Assembly (NCBI RefSeq): GCF_002216795.1 | Contig: NZ_CP022316.1 | Location: forward strand, 1,302,001 to 1,366,000 | Length of the DNA: 64,000 bases | Source: Brachybacterium avium | Lineage (GTDB): Bacteria > Actinomycetota > Actinomycetes > Actinomycetales > Dermabacteraceae | Direction of reading: 5' to 3' | Part shown: piece after piece, positions 33,365 to 42,104 of the stretch | Numbering within the stretch: the first letter of the stretch is position 1 | How the letters are laid out: the number at the start of each line of letters is the position of its first letter | Notes under the pieces: model-generated | The model's database searches: none | Told to the model about the DNA's origin: nothing | The model's input: the letters and a program-made list of their open reading frames with translations, nothing else | Made by a program: the position numbers and the translations under genes

Positions 33365-36300
33365 ATGAAGACACCATCCATCGGCCGTCGCGGTTTCCTC
33401 GCCGGCGGAACCCTCGCCGCCGCAGCCGGCACCCTGCCCTTCACCCTGCCCGGAGCGACGCCCGCAGCCATGGCGGCGCCGCAGGACGGCCTCGAGGAGG
33501 AGCTCGCCTCCCTCGATGCGCCCATCTACCTGCTCGAGACCTTCGTGCCGGACTCCTTCAGCACCGATGCGGGCAGCAGCCTGGAGATCTCGGCCACCCA
33601 TGGCAAGGTCGGCTCCCACTCGCTGCAGTGGGACCACGAGCCCGGGGCGCGGATGCGCATCAACGGGGACATCGGGTACACCCCGCGCAGCAGCGGCAAT
33701 ATGGACCACTTCTCGGCGTGGGTATACAACGAGACCCCGACCGATGACGTCCTGCGGTTCGAGTTCGGCCGCGGCGCGGAGGTCGATGCCTATCTCGACT
33801 TCCATCTGGACTTCACCGGATGGCGCACCTTCTGGCTCCGGTACGACAAGGACGTGCAGGGCGAGGCGCAGGCCGGCCTGGATCGGATCTCGCTCCGCGC
33901 CCCGTCGACGGCCGGGACGCTCTGGATCGATCAGGTGGTCACGAACATGACCATGCGCGGCGACCTCGGCCACTCGGATATGCAGGTCCCGGACACCTAC
34001 CCCGAGCTCGAGTCCAACAGCAACTTCCACTGGATGGGGGTGCTGGAGTTCTGGCACCAGCGCACGGATCCGGGCTTCGACAGCAGCGACGTCACCCCGG
34101 CCGAGATCGAGGACGCCAAGCTGGTGTACGACCGGCTGCTGGAGCGTCAGCGCGAGAACCGCGACTACGACTCGGCCGCCCTGGACGTCTTTGAGGCGAA
34201 CCTGGACGGGTATGACATCCCCGAGCTCGCCGACCCCGACGCCATGGGCGCCGCTCTGCGGCCGGCCCGCCCCGGCGCGTTCATCCTGGACAAGCAGACG
34301 GAGATCATCCCCAGCTCCTACCGGGCCGCGGTCGAGGAGTTCGCCGACACCATCCAGCTGCGGAAGGTGTGGGACGAGACCGGCCAGCCGCTCGCCCAGG
34401 CCTACGACTGCGCGCGACGCGCCGGCGATGAGGACGCGGCCGAGCGCGCCGGCGGGCTGCTCCTGCGCATCCTGGCGCACCTGGATGACCAGGGCTGGGC
34501 CGCCGGGTCCGGGCAGGGATCGCTGCACCACGTCGGCTACCAGTTCCGTTCATGGGTGAAGTCGCTGCTGATGATGGAGCCTCTGCTGCGAGAGCGCGAG
34601 CTCTGGGGCCAGGTCGGCTCGACGCTGGAATGGATCGCCGGCACCGGTCGACTGCTGAACGACTTCACGCGGAAGCGCGACCGGTCCGGCATGGCGGACG
34701 TCATGAACACGTACACGGAGGGCCTGCTCTCGACGTGCTTCGCCCCCGGGTCGTGGGAGGAGCGGGTGGGCCGCCTGCGGGCGTTCAAGAGCTGGAACGA
34801 CCACGTCTTCAGCTACTCCCACGGCACCAACGGCGGCTTCAAGCCCGACGGGTCGCTGTACCACCACGTCGGCCCCTATCCGCTGTACGGCCGGGACGGC
34901 CTGGTCGGCACCACCCCGGTCGCCACGGACGTCGCGGGCACCGCCTTCGCGCTGGACCCCTCCGCCCAGGAGGTGCTCAAGCAGGGGCTGCACCACCAGC
35001 TGATCCTGGCGAACGTGCTGGACTACCCGCTGAGCCAGACCGGGCGCCAGCAGACCGGCACCAACGGCATCGCCGCCCTGATCGAACCCTTCGCACGCAC
35101 CGGGCTGACCCGGCTCGACGGCGCTCCCGGGTACGACGAGGAGCAGGCGGCGCTGTTCCTGTACCTGCTGCCGCCGGACCCCGCGGACTGGTCGGCCTTC
35201 CAGACCGAGACGCGTCAGCTGTTCCTGGAGGCGGGGATCGAGGAGGCCTCACCCCCGAACGGGTACTGGGCGCTGCCCTACGCCTCCACCGGCCTGCGGC
35301 GCGAGGGCAGCTGGTCGGTCACCATGCGCACCCACAACCGGTACATCTGGGCGACGGAGATCTACACGAACAACAACTCCTACGGCCGGTACCAGACCTA
35401 CGGCCAGCTCACCGTCTTCGCGGACACCGATGACGAGGACTACGTCACGATGCTCGAGAACGGGGTGACCCAGCCGGGCTACGACTGGCGCTTCATCCCC
35501 GGCGCCACCACCAAGACCATCCCCTTCGAGCAGCTGAAGCAGCCGCTGTCGGGCAGGACCACGAGCCTGGCGCTGACCGACTCGCGCTTCGGCGGCTCCG
35601 GTGTGCTGCAGGACAAGGCGGTCGTGGTCGGGATGGAGCTGCGCGAGCACCCGTACTACGACTACTCGCACACCGCACGGATCTCGGCGCTGATGGTCGG
35701 TGACCGGGTGATCGCGCTCGGCTCGGGGATCAACAACGACGATGCCGACTTCCCCACCCGGACCACGCTGTACCAGGCCTCCCCGGAGCTGATGAGCGCT
35801 CCTCAGGAGGTGCGGTCAGGGAAGAACTGGGTCACCGATCCGACGGGCAACGGGTACGTCGTGCTCGAGGGGCCGGGCATCACGCACACCCTGGCCGAGC
35901 AGACCACTCCGGACCAGACCAGCAAGAAGGAGGGAACTTTGCTGATGGCCCTGGGGTACCTGGACCACGGCACCTCTCCGGATGATGCGGGGTACGCCTA
36001 CACCCTGCTGGTCCAGGGTGGTGCGGAGGCGACCGAGGCGCTGGCGCAGTCGATGAGCGGCGAGGACGCCCCGGTCTCGATCCTGCAGCGGGACCGCACC
36101 GCGCATGTGGTGACCGATGCCGCCTCGCAGATCACCGCGCATGTGGTGTTCGAGCCGGAGACCGCGCTGGCCGACGGCTCGGTGGTGCGTTCCATCGACC
36201 GCCAGGCGATGGTGCTGACCCACCCCTCCGGTGACGGCCGGGCCACCGAGTTCTCCGTGACCGACCCCGACCTGCACCTGTACGAGGGGCGGGACGAGTC

Positions 36301-36565
36301 GGCGTACGACGAGGACGGCACCTTCCTGGGCAACCAGAACCCCTACGAGGCTGAGTGGAGGTATCAGGAGAGCCTGAAGACCGAGACCACTCTCGTGCTC
36401 GAGGGCCGCTGGCGAGTCCGCCACGCCCGTGTAGCACGGGAGCTGGGCCTGTCGCTCACGATGCTCTCCTCCGGCGATACCGCGGTCACTCTCAGCACCC
36501 AGCACGGCAAGAGCGTGGAGTTCTCGCTCATCCAGACGGCGAACCCGCCGGGCAACGACAAGTGA
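33365..36565 (+). CDS. Secreted chondroitinase-ABC-type polysaccharide lyase (PL8)
   Basis: The 1066-residue product starts with a twin-arginine signal (RRGFLAGG, about residues 1-38). It continues with a jelly-roll N-domain (LDFTGWRTFWL), the alpha/alpha catalytic domain and C-terminal beta domains. The four catalytic residues of Proteus chondroitinase ABC have counterparts at matching places: His501 and Tyr508 (LYHHVGPYPLY), Arg561 (TGRQQ) and Glu665 (WATEIYTNNN, then YGRYQ). PL8 lyases cleave chondroitin/dermatan sulfate or hyaluronate by beta-elimination. The full length and N-domain favour the chondroitinase ABC type over shorter hyaluronate lyases. AAGGAG precedes the ATG; the longer upstream frame lacks one. 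No sulfatase or unsaturated uronyl hydrolase is adjacent. Confidence 0.87.
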   Translation: MKTPSIGRRGFLAGGTLAAAAGTLPFTLPGATPAAMAAPQDGLEEELASLDAPIYLLETFVPDSFSTDAGSSLEISATHGKVGSHSLQWDHEPGARMRINGDIGYTPRSSGNMDHFSAWVYNETPTDDVLRFEFGRGAEVDAYLDFHLDFTGWRTFWLRYDKDVQGEAQAGLDRISLRAPSTAGTLWIDQVVTNMTMRGDLGHSDMQVPDTYPELESNSNFHWMGVLEFWHQRTDPGFDSSDVTPAEIEDAKLVYDRLLERQRENRDYDSAALDVFEANLDGYDIPELADPDAMGAALRPARPGAFILDKQTEIIPSSYRAAVEEFADTIQLRKVWDETGQPLAQAYDCARRAGDEDAAERAGGLLLRILAHLDDQGWAAGSGQGSLHHVGYQFRSWVKSLLMMEPLLRERELWGQVGSTLEWIAGTGRLLNDFTRKRDRSGMADVMNTYTEGLLSTCFAPGSWEERVGRLRAFKSWNDHVFSYSHGTNGGFKPDGSLYHHVGPYPLYGRDGLVGTTPVATDVAGTAFALDPSAQEVLKQGLHHQLILANVLDYPLSQTGRQQTGTNGIAALIEPFARTGLTRLDGAPGYDEEQAALFLYLLPPDPADWSAFQTETRQLFLEAGIEEASPPNGYWALPYASTGLRREGSWSVTMRTHNRYIWATEIYTNNNSYGRYQTYGQLTVFADTDDEDYVTMLENGVTQPGYDWRFIPGATTKTIPFEQLKQPLSGRTTSLALTDSRFGGSGVLQDKAVVVGMELREHPYYDYSHTARISALMVGDRVIALGSGINNDDADFPTRTTLYQASPELMSAPQEVRSGKNWVTDPTGNGYVVLEGPGITHTLAEQTTPDQTSKKEGTLLMALGYLDHGTSPDDAGYAYTLLVQGGAEATEALAQSMSGEDAPVSILQRDRTAHVVTDAASQITAHVVFEPETALADGSVVRSIDRQAMVLTHPSGDGRATEFSVTDPDLHLYEGRDESAYDEDGTFLGNQNPYEAEWRYQESLKTETTLVLEGRWRVRHARVARELGLSLTMLSSGDTAVTLSTQHGKSVEFSLIQTANPPGNDK

Positions 36566-36625
36566 GAAGCATCGGCTCCAGCGGCTGAGGCTGGTGCAGT
36601 CGCCGAGCGAGGATGAAGGGCCGGT

Positions 36626-37549
36626 TCAGGGCAGGCGCACCACCTGACCGGCCCAGGCGAAGCCGCCTCCGAAGCCGATCAGCAGCGCTGTCGCCCCCGC
36701 GGGGATGCGCCCGGCCTCGCGCAGCCGCGAGATGGCCAGCGGGATGGTCGCCGCCGAGGTATTGCCCGAGGTGATGATGTCGTCCGCGACGACCGCGTCC
36801 CCGCGCAGACCGAGCGCGGCGGCGAGCGGCTCGATCATCCGCAGGTTCGCCTGGTGCGGGACGAAGACGTCGATGTCCTCGATGTCCAGGCCCGCCGCCT
36901 CGACGATCCGTCGGCTGATCCTCGGCGCCTCGCGCAGTGCCCAGCCGAGCACCTGACGGCCCTGCTGGGAGAAGCAGGGGCCCTCGCCGTTGATGGTGAC
37001 CGCGTCGGCGAGCTCGGGCTCGGTGCCCCACTGCACGGGGGCGATGCCGGGCTCCTCGCTCGCGCGCAGGACCATGGCGCCCGCCCCGTCGGCCGTGAGG
37101 ATGCAGGTGGTGCGGTCGCTGTAGTCGGTGAAGGCGGAGAGCTTCTCGGCGCCGATCACGAGGGAGACGGTCGACGCGCCGGTGCGGATCGACATGTCCG
37201 CGACGGCGAGGGCGTGCTCGAAGCCGGAGCAGGCCGCGCCCACGTCGAAGGCGGCGGGGGCGGGGATGGCGAGCATCTCGGCGACCCTGCCGGCAGCGCT
37301 CGGGGAGCGCTCCTCGTTCGAGCAGGTCGCGACGATGATCTGGGTGACCTCCGAGGGGTCGACGCCCGCGTCGGCGAGCGCGGCGCGGGCGGCCGCGGTC
37401 GCCATCTCGGGCACGCCCTCGCCGTCGGCGGCGATGCGTCGGGACTCGATGCCGGTGCGCTGGCGGATCCACTCATCGCTGGTCTCGACCAGCTGCTCGA
37501 GATCCTGGTTCGTCATCACACGCGCGGGCCGGTAGTGGCCGGTGCCCAC
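36626..37549 (-). CDS. Beta-ketoacyl-ACP synthase III-like protein (FabH family), start uncertain
   Basis: The product has the thiolase fold of KAS III with the catalytic triad: Cys in GAACSGFEHA, His in VPHQANLRM and Asn in SGNTSAA. FabH condenses a primer acyl-CoA with malonyl-ACP; close relatives make other ketides or alkenes. From GTG 37549 the protein begins at GTGHYRP, inside the first beta strand, with no ribosome-binding site. No ATG or GTG lies upstream in frame. An AGGAG is placed 5 nt before an in-frame ATC at 37618, which would give a natural-looking 330-residue protein. The gene is convergent with the lyase gene and is not in a fatty-acid cluster. Confidence 0.85.
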   Translation of the reverse strand: MGTGHYRPARVMTNQDLEQLVETSDEWIRQRTGIESRRIAADGEGVPEMATAAARAALADAGVDPSEVTQIIVATCSNEERSPSAAGRVAEMLAIPAPAAFDVGAACSGFEHALAVADMSIRTGASTVSLVIGAEKLSAFTDYSDRTTCILTADGAGAMVLRASEEPGIAPVQWGTEPELADAVTINGEGPCFSQQGRQVLGWALREAPRISRRIVEAAGLDIEDIDVFVPHQANLRMIEPLAAALGLRGDAVVADDIITSGNTSAATIPLAISRLREAGRIPAGATALLIGFGGGFAWAGQVVRLP

Positions 37550-37703
37550 GATCCGGGAGCCGGGGCTCGTGGGTGCCGTACGGAAGGCGGGACTCGGGGG
37601 CTTCGAGGTGTCGAAGATGTCGGCTCCTGCGGGATCGTGGCGGACCGGTGCGGACCGCGCCAGGCGTAGACCCTACGGGGCTTCGCTGGACGGGCAGACG
37701 TGT

Positions 37704-40700
37704 TCACGCGGTGACGGTCAGGGTGGAGCGGGCGTCGGCGCCGCGGCGCACGTGGATCTGCTCGGCGATCTGCGCTTTCATGTCGCCGACGTGGCTGACG
37801 ATCCCGATCACGCGGCCGCTCTCGGCGAGCCGTCCGATCTCGCGGACCACGGTCTCGAGCGTCTCGGGGTCCAGCGAGCCGAAGCCCTCGTCGATGAAGA
37901 GGGTCTCCATCTGCACTCCCCCGGCCTCGCCCATGACGATGTCGGCGAGGCCGAGGGCGAGCGCGAGGGAGACGAAGAAGGTCTCGCCGCCGGAGAGGGT
38001 CTCGGGCACGCGCACCTGGTCGGTGCGGCGGTCCAGCACCAGCAGGTCCAGGCCGGTCTTCCTCGCGCCGCGGGCACCGGTGTCGCGCAGCAGCTCGAGG
38101 TCGGAGCCGGAGAACAGGGCCAGGCGCACGTTCGCCGCCTCGATGACGGCGTCGAGCCGCCACATCAGCACGTAGGTGGACAGCTGCACCCGCTCCCCGT
38201 CGCTCGAGCGGCCGGTGGCGAGGTCGGCGACGCGCACGGTGATGCCCGCGTCCTCGCTGACGCTGCGCACCTGGGCCGATGCGGTCCGCAGTGCGGTCCG
38301 GGCGGCGGCGGCGCGTTCAGCGATGCCCCGCAGCCGGGCGGCGATACCGGCGGCCTCCTGCACCGCGGCACGGGCGGCTTTGAGCTTCTCGGCGGTCGCG
38401 ACCACTACGGCCTCCGCCTGCTCCCGGGCCTCCGGCGTCGCGACGACCTCGGCGATGCCCTCCTCGGCCAGGCCGTCGGCGAGCCGGGACTCGTCGACCG
38501 CGCGGGTCTGGACGAGCTTCTGCAGCCGCCCGCGCTCCTCGGCGGCGAGGACGGCGGCACGGACCGCCTCGACGGTGGCGAGCCCGCTGGCAGCCAGGGA
38601 CGTCTCCGCCTCCTCGACGAGCTCCGCCACCCGCTGCTCGGCCTCGGTCCGGCTGCGCAGCGCCTCCCGCAGGGCGGTCGCGGCCCGGGCGCGGGCGAGG
38701 TGGGCGCGGCGGCGGTCGGCGATGGAGTCGTCCTCCCCGCGAGCCTCGGCGATCCTGCTGCGGTCGGTCTCCAGTGCCTCGGCCGCGGCGGCGATCGCGG
38801 TGCGTTCGCGCTCGACGCCGAGAGCATCGGCCTCCCTGCGCCGGGTGAGGCGCTCGGTCTCCTCGTCGAAGGCGGTCAGCGCGGTCTCGAGCTCTGCGGC
38901 CTCCTTCTCGGCCGTGCGGGCGGCAGTGACCTGCGTCTTCACCGCCTCGACGGCGGTCGTCGCGGTCTCGGGGGTGAGGTCTCCGGCGGCCTCGTGGAGC
39001 CGGGCGAGCTCCTGGCCCGCCAGGGCGTGCTGCTGCTCAGCGCGGGAGTGCGCGGCCTCGGCGGCCCGGCGCTCCTCCTCCGCGGCCTCGACCTGCTCGG
39101 GGCCGACGGCGTCCTCGGCGGTGCTCGCCGGGTGCGGATGCTCGAGCGCGCCGCAGACGGGGCAGGCGTCCCCGGCCTCGAGGTCGACGGCGAGCTCGGC
39201 GGCGATCCCGGCGAAGCGGCGGCGGCGCAGCTGGTTCTCCGTCGCCGCCCGTTCCTGCGCGGTGCGCAGGCTGGCTGCGGCCTGTTCGCGGGCGGTCTCG
39301 ACCTGTTTCTGCTGGGCCGCGGCAGCGGTGGTGGCCTGTTGGCGCTCCTCGGCGGTGCGCAGCGCGAGCCGGGCGTCACCGAGAGCGGCGGCATCCTTGC
39401 GCGCGGCATCCCGGGCGGTGACCTGCTCGGTGCGTCGGGTCGGCCGTGCCTCGAGCTGCTCGGTGAGCGCGGCGAGGGCGGTCGTCGACGCGGTGAGCTG
39501 CTCGCGTCGCCCGGCGAGCTGCTGCTCCCGCGCGGGCAGCCCGGCCTCGAGCTCGACGAGGTCCTTCAGCGTGCCGGCGGCGGTCGTGGCCTCGTCGGCC
39601 GTTGCGGCCAGCTGGGCAGCAGCGTCCTCCTCCTCCAGCAGGTCCACCACCGACTTCTGCCGCTCCGCGGTGGTGCTCGCGAGCTGTGCGAGGGCCTCGA
39701 CCACGGTGGCGGCCTTCGTGGTGGCGCCGTCGCGGCGACGCAGCACCTCGACGACGGGGCGAGCGGTCTCGTCGCGCTGCAGGGCGGTCTGCGCGCTCTC
39801 GAGGGCGGTCTTCTCCTTCTCGAGCCGATCGGCGAGCTCGTCGAGCTCCCGCCGGCGGTCGATGCGCGTGCGGGCGGTGGTCGCGGCCTCGGCCGCGGTG
39901 CGGGCGGCCTGTTCGGCGGTCCCGGCCTGCTCCGCCGCGCCACCGGCCTCGTCGGCCCGGGCGGTCACCGCCGCGAGGTGCTCCTCGGCGAGCCCGGCCA
40001 GCGGCTCCAGGCGCAGTGCAGCGGCGTGCTCCTCGAGCACGCCGACCGGTTCCTCCTCCAGAGCGGCGGCTTCGGTGAAGCGGGCCAGCGCGGTGCCGAG
40101 GGTCTGCTGGGCGGCGTCGACCTCGCGCCTGGCCTGCTTGCGCATCTCCTCGAGCTGCTTCTCGACGGCGGCGTAGGTCTCGGTGCCGAACACGCGCTGC
40201 AGCACCGTCTGGCGTTCCCCGGTGCCGGCGCGCAGGAAGCGGGCGAACTCGTTCTGCGGCAGCAGGACGGTCTGCGTGAACTGCTCGCGGGTCAGTCCCA
40301 CGGCGCGCTGGATCTCGCGGCCCACTTCGTCGATCCGGGCGGCGATCGCTTCGACGCCGCTGCCCCCGCCTGCGGTGTCGGCGATGACGTCCTCGATCAG
40401 CTGCGGGGAGCCGATCCGCCAGAGCACGGCCTTGGCCTGCTCCTTCGTGGTGCCGGTGCCACGCAGTTTGGGGCGGTGGAACTCGGGTTGGCGGCGCACC
40501 CGGAAGATGCCGGAGGCGGTCTCGAACACCAGGTCCACCACGCTCGCCTCGGTGGGCGGCGCGAACTGCGAACGGATCCGGTCGCCGCTGCTGACGCTGC
40601 CGGCGACCTGCCCGTACAGGGCGTAGACGATGGCATCGAGGATCGTGGACTTGCCGGAGCCGGTGGGGCCCTCGAGCAGGAACATGCCGCTCGCGCCGAG

Positions 40701-40772
40701 AGCGGCGAGGTCGATCTGCACGGTGCCGGCGAAGGGGCCGATCCCGGTCAGGCGCAGGTGGTGAAGCTTCAC
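37704..40772 (-). CDS. sbcC: Exonuclease subunit SbcC (Rad50-like SMC ATPase)
   Basis: The 1022-residue product has an N-terminal Walker A GPTGSGKST near residue 35, long Ala/Glu/Arg-rich coiled coils on both sides of a zinc hook CPVC (about 530), and a C-terminal half-ATPase with LSGGE signature and Walker B FIDEGFGSLD. With SbcD it forms the SbcCD/Mre11-Rad50 nuclease that opens hairpins and blocked ends. It overlaps sbcD by 4 bp (ATGA). SbcCD cleaves long palindromes, which is of note because this window holds several palindromic elements. Confidence 0.95.
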   Translation of the reverse strand: MKLHHLRLTGIGPFAGTVQIDLAALGASGMFLLEGPTGSGKSTILDAIVYALYGQVAGSVSSGDRIRSQFAPPTEASVVDLVFETASGIFRVRRQPEFHRPKLRGTGTTKEQAKAVLWRIGSPQLIEDVIADTAGGGSGVEAIAARIDEVGREIQRAVGLTREQFTQTVLLPQNEFARFLRAGTGERQTVLQRVFGTETYAAVEKQLEEMRKQARREVDAAQQTLGTALARFTEAAALEEEPVGVLEEHAAALRLEPLAGLAEEHLAAVTARADEAGGAAEQAGTAEQAARTAAEAATTARTRIDRRRELDELADRLEKEKTALESAQTALQRDETARPVVEVLRRRDGATTKAATVVEALAQLASTTAERQKSVVDLLEEEDAAAQLAATADEATTAAGTLKDLVELEAGLPAREQQLAGRREQLTASTTALAALTEQLEARPTRRTEQVTARDAARKDAAALGDARLALRTAEERQQATTAAAAQQKQVETAREQAAASLRTAQERAATENQLRRRRFAGIAAELAVDLEAGDACPVCGALEHPHPASTAEDAVGPEQVEAAEEERRAAEAAHSRAEQQHALAGQELARLHEAAGDLTPETATTAVEAVKTQVTAARTAEKEAAELETALTAFDEETERLTRRREADALGVERERTAIAAAAEALETDRSRIAEARGEDDSIADRRRAHLARARAATALREALRSRTEAEQRVAELVEEAETSLAASGLATVEAVRAAVLAAEERGRLQKLVQTRAVDESRLADGLAEEGIAEVVATPEAREQAEAVVVATAEKLKAARAAVQEAAGIAARLRGIAERAAAARTALRTASAQVRSVSEDAGITVRVADLATGRSSDGERVQLSTYVLMWRLDAVIEAANVRLALFSGSDLELLRDTGARGARKTGLDLLVLDRRTDQVRVPETLSGGETFFVSLALALGLADIVMGEAGGVQMETLFIDEGFGSLDPETLETVVREIGRLAESGRVIGIVSHVGDMKAQIAEQIHVRRGADARSTLTVTA

Positions 40773-41932
40773 GAGGCCTCCTGCTGGCGGCGCACCGCGG
40801 TATAGGCGCGGTCCAGGACCTCGTGCTCGGCGGCGGTGGGAGCCGCGCCGGTGACGTGGGCGAGGAAGTCGTCCATCACGTCCAACGGATTCTGCTCCCG
40901 CCGCACCACCGGGGTGCCCGCTCTCGCCTCCCGCCCCTCGGGCGCGTATTCGGTCAGCAGCAGTTGCGGGAAGGCCTCGCGCAGCTGTTCCTGCAGGTGG
41001 GCGGGGCGGGCCGGGTCGGTGACGACGGCCTTGATCCAGTCGCCGCCGTGCTCGGGGGCGCGGGCGAGGATCTCCTCGAGGGAGCCGCGCAGCTCGGTGA
41101 GCGGGCGCGGCACCGGGGTGTGGATCCGTCGGACCTCTGCCGCGGTCCCGGGGGCGCCGAGCTCGACCAGCAGCACCGACTTGCGGTGGTTCTTCTCGGA
41201 GAAGGAGAAGGCCAGCGGCGAGCCGGAGTACCAGGCGGGGGCGCCGACGAGGCGGGTGAGGTCCTGGCAGCCGTGCAGGTGGCCCAGCGCCAGGTAGTCG
41301 AGGCCTCCCAGCACACCGGCGGGCACCGAGTCGACGCCGCCGACGGAGAGGTCCCGCTCGGAGTCGCTGGCATCGCCGCCGGTGACGAAGGTGTGGGCGA
41401 GGACGACGGTGCGCGCTCCCGGATGCGCGGCGGCGCGCTCATGCACACGCTCCAGCGCGGCGCGGGTGACGGCCTCGTGGCTGCGAGCCAGCGGCGGCTC
41501 CCCCTCCGCGACCAGCTCGGTGCGGGCCCGGTCGGGTTCGAGGTAGGGCAGGCCGAAGAAGAGCACCTCGCCGTGCTCATCGGCCACGGAGACGGGGTGT
41601 TCGATGCCGGGAACGTCGGTGAGCAGGTGGATGCCGGCGCGCATCAGGGAACGGCCGAAGCCGAGCCGCTCCGGGGAGTCATGGTTCCCGGAGGTCAGCA
41701 CCACGGTGGCGCCGGTGTCGGCCAGGCGCGCCAGGGCGCTGTCCAGCAGGGTCACGCTGGACACGGCGGGCACGGCGCGGTCGTAGACGTCGCCGGGGAT
41801 GACGACCACGTCGACCCGCTCGGTCTCGACCAGCGCGACCAGCCAGTCGAGGAAGGCGGCCTGGTGGGCATGCAGGTCGACCTTGTGCAGGGTGCGGCCC
41901 AGGTGCCAGTCCGAGGTGTGCAGGATCTTCAT
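40769..41932 (-). CDS. sbcD: Exonuclease subunit SbcD (Mre11-like phosphodiesterase)
   Basis: The 387-residue product shows the calcineurin-like metallophosphoesterase motifs in order: DWHLG, GDVYDR, GNHDSPERL, LAHTFVTG and GHLHGCQ. A C-terminal capping domain follows. It is the nuclease partner of SbcC, encoded directly downstream with a 4-bp overlap. The ATG is at the first strand (KILHTSDWH), matching the family. Confidence 0.95.
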   Translation of the reverse strand: MKILHTSDWHLGRTLHKVDLHAHQAAFLDWLVALVETERVDVVVIPGDVYDRAVPAVSSVTLLDSALARLADTGATVVLTSGNHDSPERLGFGRSLMRAGIHLLTDVPGIEHPVSVADEHGEVLFFGLPYLEPDRARTELVAEGEPPLARSHEAVTRAALERVHERAAAHPGARTVVLAHTFVTGGDASDSERDLSVGGVDSVPAGVLGGLDYLALGHLHGCQDLTRLVGAPAWYSGSPLAFSFSEKNHRKSVLLVELGAPGTAAEVRRIHTPVPRPLTELRGSLEEILARAPEHGGDWIKAVVTDPARPAHLQEQLREAFPQLLLTEYAPEGREARAGTPVVRREQNPLDVMDDFLAHVTGAAPTAAEHEVLDRAYTAVRRQQEAS

Positions 41933-42013
41933 GCCCTGAGCCTACGAGCGGGGGCCGACAGCCGGTGACGTCTCACCGTCGTGGACGGCGGGCCCCGCTG
42001 CGAGCTCGTGCTC

Positions 42014-42019
42014 TAGGGT
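42014..42019 (+). promoter_or_regulatory. -10 element of the thiamine operon
   Basis: TAGGGT fits TANNNT and would start transcription near 42026, right at the 5' end of the TPP riboswitch stem P1. No good -35 is visible. Confidence 0.45.
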
Positions 42020-42024
42020 GGTCG

Positions 42025-42104
42025 GCGGACACGGGGTGCGTGAGACGCGCTGAGATGACACCCGTGGAACCTGATCTAGTTCGTACTAGCGAAGGGATGT
42101 CCGC
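42025..42104 (+). promoter_or_regulatory. TPP riboswitch (THI element) with the ribosome-binding site inside the aptamer
   Basis: All conserved THI-box segments are present in order: CGGGGTGC, GCTGAGA, ACCC, GAACCTGATCTAGTTC and GCGAAGGGA. P1 forms between GCGGACA (42025-42031) and TGTCCGC (42098-42104), whose last base touches the ATG at 42105. The only ribosome-binding site is AAGGGA (42092-42097) in the conserved aptamer core. TPP binding would therefore hide it directly, without a separate expression platform. It controls a thiamine salvage operon, which confirms the ligand. Confidence 0.96.
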
